From: Phytophthora colocasiae
Taxonomy: Eukaryota > Oomycota > Peronosporomycetes > Peronosporales > Peronosporaceae
DNA: 64,000 bases
Reading direction: 5' to 3'
NCBI GenBank assembly: GCA_018806915.1
Contig: JAGKQI010000043.1
Span: forward strand, 930,001 to 994,000
Shown: positions 57,906-64,000 of the stretch, one piece after another
Position numbering within the stretch: the first letter of the stretch is position 1
How the letters are laid out: each line of letters begins with the position of its first letter
Position numbers and translations under genes: made by a program
The notes under the pieces: model-generated
The model's database searches: none
What the model was told of the DNA's origin: nothing
The model's input: only the letters and a program-made list of their open reading frames with translations

Positions 57906-59785
57906 TGACACGTTGCTAATTACGATTTTTCGAGTGGATATGGACGTTACGCTGTGATGTGATTGGATGTATACTGGGTTGTGGGAGAAAGGGAGATGTG
58001 GGACGAGGTTATGTCCCGTGCGACAATGATGGATCTGTGGAAGAAACATATATATATATATATATTTAACCTTCACGTGTACTGCAAAGGGGCCCAAGAG
58101 ATCAGAAGTGTTCCTCGGAAAAGTGCACAAACTCCGAGAGACAACAACACTCAGTCTGATCACCGGACTTCCCCCGACGATGAGTGCCTAAAGGTTGGCA
58201 GAAAGTCTCTCAGAAGAATGTATCTCTGAGAGACCTCATCCCGTTGCCGTCCTGTGTGACGATGATGGTTCAAGGAATACAATTTTACCCACAAGATACC
58301 AAGTATCGCGCACCGGACGTAGCGGACCCCGCGCATACCCCAATTGGACTTCGTGCGTTGTAGCATACGTGCTCCGCACCCTAAAAACACTCATGGATTT
58401 CTGGTATCACGCATGGAAACTCAGATATCACACCATGAAGTCTGACGTACATGAGTCCGACGTATATGAAGTCCGACGTACATGAGTCTGACGAACATGA
58501 TTCTGGTGAACAAGTCTGATGTGTCCGGCTTATACAAGCAATATTCCAGACATTTACCAGTTTCCGATGAACAGACTCCGACGTACAAGACTCCGATGAT
58601 CAGACCCAAGTGTCACGACTCTGGTATTACGACTCTGATGTACATGATTCCGGAGTACATGGTTCCGATGAACATGTCTCCGACGCACATGATTCCAGAC
58701 CCTGATGGACAAGATACCAGACTCTGACACTCTGAAGTCCACCCCATACTGAAACCAAGTGTACCCAACACGACCTCACGCAATCAAGTGAAACGCAACC
58801 TGCTCATCCCTGTAATGACATCATTAAGTGTCGACTCGACAAGATCTGCAGCATCGACTACCATAGTGAGCCCAAGTGAAGATTCCTGAGTTATATTGAG
58901 ACCAAGTGTATATGAGAATATGGAAGACAGAAGACAGAGAGATACGAGATAGATAGCCAGAGTTCAATTTGACCGGTACCCCCGAGTTCAATTTTGCGTT
59001 ACAACCACAAGGTCGATTCGTCGGTTCTTCGGTAGTAAGGCCACGGCAAAGCTTTGAGTCGTGTGATCTCTCACCTATCAAGCCCTTTAGGTGGAGATCA
59101 GCGTAACGTAGAGACCTGAGAGGACCCACCTATTCCATTTCCTAGTTGGGTCGTTTGTCTTGTCTCTAACGGTAGCCCATTTCATATTGTACGTTTGGAC
59201 AGGTTTTGGGAGCTAGACAGTCGCTCTCAAGACGCTCGGTAGACTGTTATATAACTGATAGTGTATTGGTTTATTTCCCTTTATATATTAGAGGGTGGTG
59301 CGCGAAAGTTACGGGAATACCAGACAGACCAGGTGTCTGGTGAACATTTCCCTAGTTGACCTGGAGAACTAGCCCACTGCTCAAGGGCCAGGAAAGAATA
59401 AGAGCAGCTACATATTTGTATATCGGAACTCTATATTGCGGTTATCTCGGAAGTCTATTTACTGGACTTCCCATTGTATTAATTTCTCTTTTGCCTTCAG
59501 AAATCTCTAGTGTACACAAGTGTTCACCGGAAAACGTTCGACTCCCAAGTGCTCCTGTGAGGACCAGAAGGACATCCGACGGTCTACGCAAGGAACCCTC
59601 ACTCTCAGCAACGCTCTCACGACCCCGGCGAGGGTCTCATTACCAAGACAACGAACCTACGAGGACAGCACAAGGTAACACACGCCCACCTTGCTGTGCG
59701 ACTCCGGTATCACTACCGGTAGTCACACTTCCAGGTTCACTGTACGCCCCTGCACCGCGGTAAAAGTTACACCGACTTCGCGACA
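57906..59785 (+). repeat. 3' LTR of element C
   Basis: Partner of 42396-44205 at a base offset of 15510, 70 bp longer because the left copy has lost about 41 bp and a few short pieces. A TA microsatellite at 58050-58066 is longer here. It is followed by the target duplication GAAG (59786-59789). Confidence 0.93.
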
Positions 59786-61790
59786 GAAGCTGAGTGGATT
59801 TGGACGACCGAGTGCGAGGAGGCATTCGGTGCAGTCAAGCAGGGCTTGACTGAGGCGCCGATCTTGGCCGTGGCGGACCAAGATCGTCCATTCCACGTAG
59901 TGTGCGATGCATCCGACTTTGCAATCGAATGTGCTTTGATGCAGCACGATCACGAAGGGCGTGATCGTTTGGTCTACTATCAATCGCGTCAGCTGAAGCC
60001 AGCTGAGCGTAACTACCCCGTACATGACAAGGAACTCCTTGCCATGAAGTATGCACTCGCAAACTTCCGAGTGTATCTACTTAGGAGTAGACCGTTCGTA
60101 GTCTACACCGACAACGCATCATTGTGGACGGCGATCAAGTCGCCGCACATCTCGCAACGTATGGCGAGATGGTTGCCCTTCTTCGCGGAGTACAACTTCC
60201 GGGTGGAGTACAAACCCGGAAGACTCAACATAGTGGCCGACGCGTTATCGCGTCGACCTGACTATGCGGAGACGGTCGACGCCAACGCTGTTGGCGTCGT
60301 GAGGACAAGTGTGCCGTCGTCAACGTTGATTGACGACGTGAAGAACGCGTATGCAAGGGATGCAGACGCGAAGGGGCTGCTGGAGTTCCTCGCAGCACCT
60401 TCCGACGTGGCACGTCGGAAGCTAACCCCTCATCTTCGAGCTCGTGTACACCGCTATCGTGTACACGAAGGCCTACTGTTGTACAGTGCAGTAGACGACA
60501 ATGCGGATCGCATTGTCGTTCCGAATGATCATGACCTCCGGTTGAGGATCCTGTTCGAGTATCACGATGCCCCCACGGCAGGACATCCGGATCGTGAGAA
60601 GACATACACTCTTCTCACGCGTGACTTCTACTGGCACCACCAGTACAAGTGGGTGCGCAAGTACGTACGTGCTTGCGAGGTTTGTCAACGCGTGAAGCCT
60701 GCGCAGTTCTTGCAGGCTCCTCTTCAATCACTACCGACTCCGTCGGAGTGTTGGCAGTCCATGTCCATGGACTTTGTGTTCGGTCTTCCGCCTGACAGCA
60801 AGCGGAGGACGGGCATCGTCGTCTTTGTGGACCGATTCAGCAAGATGGTTCATCTTGCTGCCGTACCGGTTACTGTTACAGCCGCGCAGATTGCGCGACT
60901 GTTTGTTGACATGGTGTCCAAACACCATGGCATGCCGCTCGACATTGTGTCGGACCGTGATCCACGCTTCACAGCGCGGTTCTGGCAAGAAGTGTTTACA
61001 CTTCTTGGTTCACAATTGTCATGCCGACTGCGGATCATCCGCAGACGGACGGACAGACCGAACGTGTCAACCGTGTTTTGGGTGACACGCTGAAGAGCTA
61101 TGCTCGCTCGTTCCCGCATTGGAGCGAGTGCTTGCCGATGGCAGAGTTTGCCATCAATAACTCGGTGCATGCATCGACAGGGCATACACCGTTCTACGTG
61201 AATGCTATGAGGCATCCAGGATTACCGACCATGCTCGGTGGGGTAGCTTCCTCCTTAAGTGGGGGAAGATCTACGGTTGCGTCCGAACAACCGCAGGATA
61301 CGGCTGATAGCAGCACACTATCAGCTGCGGTGGCGCGTGCGACGTCTCGTTCGAGCAGGAACAAGCGCGCGATGTCTGTGCCGGGCACAGACATGGAAGA
61401 TGATAGCGAGTAGGGCTGACAAAGGCGACAAGCTGACAGGTGTCAGCTCGGGTGCGCTAGACTTTGTCCAGCGAAGACAAGCCGTGATACGGTTTGTCCA
61501 AGATGCTATCGCAGCTTCTGTCGATCGACAGAAGCTGAATGTAGATAATGTTGGTAGGGGCAACATAAATGAATTCAAATTGGGTTCATTGCTTTTGTTA
61601 GCTACTCAAAACCTACCTAAACATGCAGTGTCTGATTTTGGAGCAAGCAAGCTTCATTGGACCGTTCAAGGTACTTGGACGGCATGGGAGCGCCTACCGG
61701 CTGGACATACCGTCCAGCATGATGCTGCACTCGACCTCCTACGTCGGGCGGTTGAGGCCGTACGTGCAGCACGAACTACCTAGGGATGGT
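59786..61790 (+). pseudogene. pol: Element E RNase H, integrase and Pol C-terminus (after element C)
   Basis: Continues the RT frame in register: TTECEEAFGAVKQGLTEAP, RNase H (VVCDASDFAIECALMQ, NYPVHDKELLAMKYAL, VYTDNASL), then NIVADALSRRPDY, integrase zinc finger (H..H..CEVCQ), MDFVFGLP, SDRDPRF and DGQTERVNR, and a C-terminal RFIGPFKVL-like segment near 61650-61770. A frameshift near 61015 and further shifts at about 61415 and 61660 show decay. There is one RNase H only and no chromodomain, unlike A-C. Perfect hairpins occur throughout, for example 59832-59852, 60277-60299, 60399-60421, 60496-60518 and 61512-61537. Confidence 0.88.
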
Positions 61791-62958
61791 AGTCCGACTG
61801 AGGAGTGCGAGAGGCCTGGAAGGCCTTCTCGAGACCGTCGACACGGTCGACCAACCGGTTCACTCTCGTCCCAAGGCCGGACGAGAGGTTCGAGGCAGTC
61901 TGAGCTGCCTCACAGACCTCAGCACGGAGGACACGAACCTCCTGCTTCAGAGCAGCTATCTCAGCGCTCTGTGTCTGCTCCAGCGCAGCAACTCGATCGT
62001 GCAGGGCACGATCGTCATGGTCATAGCGGTGACCATGCGGAGGGAGTGTCCCCCCCCCCGCCGCCGCCGTTGCGCGACGCGCGTGGAGCGATCCGCTGGA
62101 TTGTGGAGCGGATCGTGGCTCATTAGAGAACGAACTCTCAAGAGGTTCGTTTTCGTATTCGTTGGAGAGGATTTCCTCCCCATCGAGATACGTGGGAGCC
62201 GCGGAACGTCCTGATGGAGGACGTTCCGGAAATGGTGAGGGCGTACGAAGCCCACCATAACTTGCAGGGGTAAGCCCTGCACGAGGAGTGCTGCGGTCAG
62301 CCACAGCACTCGGAGCTTCGCGTGGCACAATACGACCACGGAGCTCCTTGATGTGATGGGGTACACGGATAAGCGTGTACCCCAGGATGTCACGCTCGGA
62401 AAGACGTGTTGCCAAGGGCTGGCAACACGGGCAGGTTGTGCCGAAGGGAACGACACACGGGATCCCCGCTTCCATGCACTGATCATGGAGGCGTTCGCAC
62501 TTACCACGAGTGGTGTAAGTGTAGTAGCGATCGCGAGCCGCAGCAACGCGCTCGCGATATGCCTTCGGGTCTTTGTTGAAGTTGTCAACAAAGGCGTTCC
62601 ACGACTGGCAAAGTGGCTGCCACTCGGGAACTTTGCTCTTGCGCGAAGTCTTCTTCGCTGCATAATATCGGAGCTCATGAAAGAGTCCGATATAGTAGTC
62701 GCGTCTTTGAGTCATCTCCAAAGAGTTCTTTGAGAGATGCAGCAGGGTTTTTGATCCCTGCGAGAGAAGAAGACTTCTTCTTCTCTGTATGCTTTTCCTT
62801 GCGGCATGGTACTTGGTGACAGAGAGATTCTCTGTCGAACCGCTGGAAGCAGCAGCGCTAGCGAGCGCTGCTGAGGTTGTTGTTCCTGCTGCGGATGCAG
62901 CAGGGGAGGCTTGCGCGTCCGTAGGAGCGGACGGAGACGTGGGCGCTTGCGAGTTCAT
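61780..62958 (-). CDS. Element E antisense ORF, 392 aa, intact, function unknown
   Basis: ATG at 62958. Without the MITE, this start would be about 120 bp inside the 3' LTR, the same arrangement as in A-C. Features: Ala/Ser/Thr-rich start; basic helical part (YHAARKSIQRRRSLLLS); Trp/Tyr-containing segment (WQPLCQSWNAFVDNFN); a compact Cys cluster (CERLHDQCMEAGIPC then CPCC, about residues 160-195), possibly zinc binding; Pro/Ser-rich linker; C-terminal coiled coil (RVAALEQTQSAEIAALKQEV). It shares no obvious sequence with the A-C antisense proteins. It is unbroken although the sense pol is decayed. The region keeps E-type hairpins (61863-61887, 61994-62014, 62203-62227, 62263-62281). Confidence 0.7.
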   Translation of the reverse strand: MNSQAPTSPSAPTDAQASPAASAAGTTTSAALASAAASSGSTENLSVTKYHAARKSIQRRRSLLLSQGSKTLLHLSKNSLEMTQRRDYYIGLFHELRYYAAKKTSRKSKVPEWQPLCQSWNAFVDNFNKDPKAYRERVAAARDRYYTYTTRGKCERLHDQCMEAGIPCVVPFGTTCPCCQPLATRLSERDILGYTLIRVPHHIKELRGRIVPREAPSAVADRSTPRAGLTPASYGGLRTPSPFPERPPSGRSAAPTYLDGEEILSNEYENEPLESSFSNEPRSAPQSSGSLHARRATAAAGGGTLPPHGHRYDHDDRALHDRVAALEQTQSAEIAALKQEVRVLRAEVCEAAQTASNLSSGLGTRVNRLVDRVDGLEKAFQASRTPQSDYHP

Positions 62959-63044
62959 TGCAGAATGAACTCGGGTTTCTCTCAGAAACTTGACGATCTT
63001 GTCAAGTTTTGTTGATGGACGTGTCGAGACCGATACGTCCTACC

Positions 63045-63396
63045 TTAACCCTTTCGCGAACATCGTAGCATTTTGCCCCCAACGACGGTCTTTGCAAAAG
63101 TGGGTGCTGTTTGTACCCACTCGAAGGTAGCAAAATGCTACCTTCGAGTTGAAGGGTCGCGTAAATACTACCGTGTTTTGGAACTCGCAGGTTGAAGTTT
63201 TATTTTTGGCCAATAGCAGAGCTTATTTAAAAGGCTTCGAAGGTAGCGTTTTGCTCCCATCTGTGTTGTAGCCATCTGAACGGTCGCTGACCCTTCGAAA
63301 TGGCTACACATCGAAGGTAGCGTTTTGCTACCTTCCATTTTCAATTGTCTTGAGTTTGTATAGTATACAAAGTCACTGTGTTCGCGAAAGGGTTAA
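63045..63396. mobile_element. piggyBac-type MITE (TTAA target, CCCTTT ends)
   Basis: The sequence is bounded by TTAA on both sides (63045-63048 and 63393-63396) and has 14-bp perfect terminal inverted repeats (ccctttcgcgaaca and tgttcgcgaaaggg). The 344-bp interior has no ORF. It carries repeats of the word cgaaggtagc, including a perfect hairpin at 63133-63158. TTAA duplication plus CCC ends is characteristic of piggyBac-superfamily elements; the transposase must be elsewhere. Confidence 0.8.
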
Positions 63397-63397
63397 C

Positions 63398-63427
63398 GGA
63401 GGGGGGGGGGGGGAGGAGGAGGGGGGG
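63398..63427 (+). other. G-rich tract before the E 3' LTR (putative polypurine tract)
   Basis: A 30-base run of G with a few A, including an uninterrupted run of about 14 G, sits directly before the 3' LTR. It is the expected place for a polypurine tract, probably expanded by slippage. It could form a G-quadruplex. Confidence 0.6.
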
Positions 63428-64000
63428 TAACAGGGTTACACGTACAAGTGGTTGTACCACTTGTAACTCTAACAGTTGCGATAACTGTTAGAGGTTCAAA
63501 AGGGACCTCAGACCTTGGTGTGCTGTACACACCAATGGCTACATGGGCGAACCACATTATTGGGTAGTTCGTGTGCATTTGTGCATATTATTGGTAGAAA
63601 TCCGTTGCTTTCTACCAATCGCTGAACAGAGTTTTTGCCAACCACACGTTGGCAGACCCTTTAGAAATAGATAACAAACAGTTTTAGGAGGTCTATAATT
63701 GGCTTATGCCAAATTCAATAACAGTTCTCATTTTACGGTATTTTGCAGTTTAATTTGTTTATATTAAGTTTAATTATACTTATTTAAATAAGTATATTTA
63801 AATTAAGTCTATTCTAATTGCACGCTTCCTCATACACGTAAGCGCACGTGTACGCCACCTAATAGGTCTTAGTAGACCCATTACACCTGGTAGCACTTTG
63901 TAGTCCGTCCCACGACCGACTGCTGTTCGTTCGTATGGAGTCATGCGAACGCGGGGTAGAGAACTCCCCGATGGATCAGGGATCCACTGGGACCCCTCAC
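63426..64000 (+). repeat. 3' LTR of element E (ends at or just beyond the window)
   Basis: Aligned with 38244-38813 at an offset of about 25182. It keeps 5 bp missing from the left copy near 38415, so the hairpin attggtagaaa/tttctaccaat (63588-63618) is intact only here. A TA-rich part near 63780 differs slightly. Similarity stops in the last few bases of the window. Confidence 0.85.

Larger units (their letters stand above)
42396..59785 (+). mobile_element. Element C: complete 17.4-kb Ty3/gypsy retrotransposon, same superfamily as A
   Basis: LTRs at 42396-44205 and 57906-59785 (TG...CA), with target duplication GAAG (42392-42395 and 59786-59789). Internal order is as in A: PBS, gag, frameshift signal, pol, spacer, antisense ORF, polypurine tract. 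The LTRs differ by substitutions, several indels and a deletion of about 41 bp in the left copy near 43760, so C is older than A. Lesions: gag TAA at 45246, a gag inversion at 46190-46557, a frameshift near 47903, a pol frameshift near 51822 and an antisense ORF frameshift near 57525. Confidence 0.95.
38244..64000 (+). mobile_element. Element E: hairpin-rich Ty3/gypsy retrotransposon, interrupted by element C and a MITE
   Basis: Left LTR at 38244, gag, -1 frameshift site, protease, spacer with a hairpin array, RT (cut at 42395), then after element C the RNase H and integrase (59786-61790), an antisense ORF (61780-62958), a MITE, a G-rich tract and the right LTR from 63426. Without C and the MITE it is about 8 kb. 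The whole element, coding or not, is tiled with short perfect inverted repeats. gag, protease and antisense ORF are open; RT and integrase carry frameshifts and a stop. Confidence 0.9.

Noticed and set aside
60238..60677. Hairpins as tRNA or other classical ncRNA genes
   Set aside because: Single short stems without cloverleaf or promoter boxes, embedded in conserved integrase coding sequence.
61623..62126. Plus-strand extension of E pol overlapping the antisense ORF
   Set aside because: The part to about 61790 fits the Pol C-terminus, but the rest is Arg/Pro/Ser-rich read-through opposite the antisense ORF without motifs.

Overview
The window looks like a repeat-dense intergenic region of an oomycete genome, most probably Peronosporales (Phytophthora or a downy mildew). 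The evidence is chromodomain Ty3/gypsy retrotransposons with two RNase H domains, an oomycete-style hAT/BED transposase relic, and no intact host gene. The species call is inference.

Layout. Four large LTR retrotransposons, all on the + strand, form two nested pairs. Element B (window start to 31607; 5' LTR outside) is interrupted in gag by element A (409-17181; TG...CA LTRs of 1687 bp, target duplication ATGT). Positions 31608-38243 hold a junk island: a SANT/Myb-like fragment, an AT-hook-like ORF, a ubiquitin relic, a decayed hAT transposase and two antisense gag relics. Element E (38244 to the window end) is a different Ty3/gypsy family. It is interrupted in pol by element C (42396-59785; LTRs of 1810 and 1880 bp, target duplication GAAG) and near its 3' end by a 344-bp TTAA/CCCTTT MITE of piggyBac type (63049-63392).

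How the genes work together. A, B and C share one architecture: LTR, PBS, very large gag (acidic N-terminus, coiled coil, capsid-like domain, three zinc knuckles), pol (protease, RT, RNase H, second RNase H, integrase, chromodomain), then a long antisense ORF of about 1000 codons starting 55-60 bp inside the 3' LTR. Pol lies in the -1 frame of gag. At the gag end all three elements keep a G UUA AAC slippery heptamer, a 6-nt spacer and a stem-loop with compensatory base changes, so Gag-Pol is probably made by programmed -1 frameshifting. E uses a different signal, A AAA AAC plus a 9-bp hairpin, and also carries an antisense ORF (392 aa) upstream of its 3' LTR.

The most unusual signal is in E. 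From LTR through gag, pol and antisense ORF, its sequence is tiled with short perfect inverted repeats (stems of 7-11 bp, loops of 2-10 nt), about one every 45-60 bp, ending in a dense array at 40575-40944. A, B and C do not show this at comparable density. Other notable points are gag inversions in both B and C, a 26-bp deletion removing the RT motif A aspartate from the otherwise young element A, family-specific oligonucleotide words, and SUMO-type motifs in Gag. All copies carry inactivating lesions.
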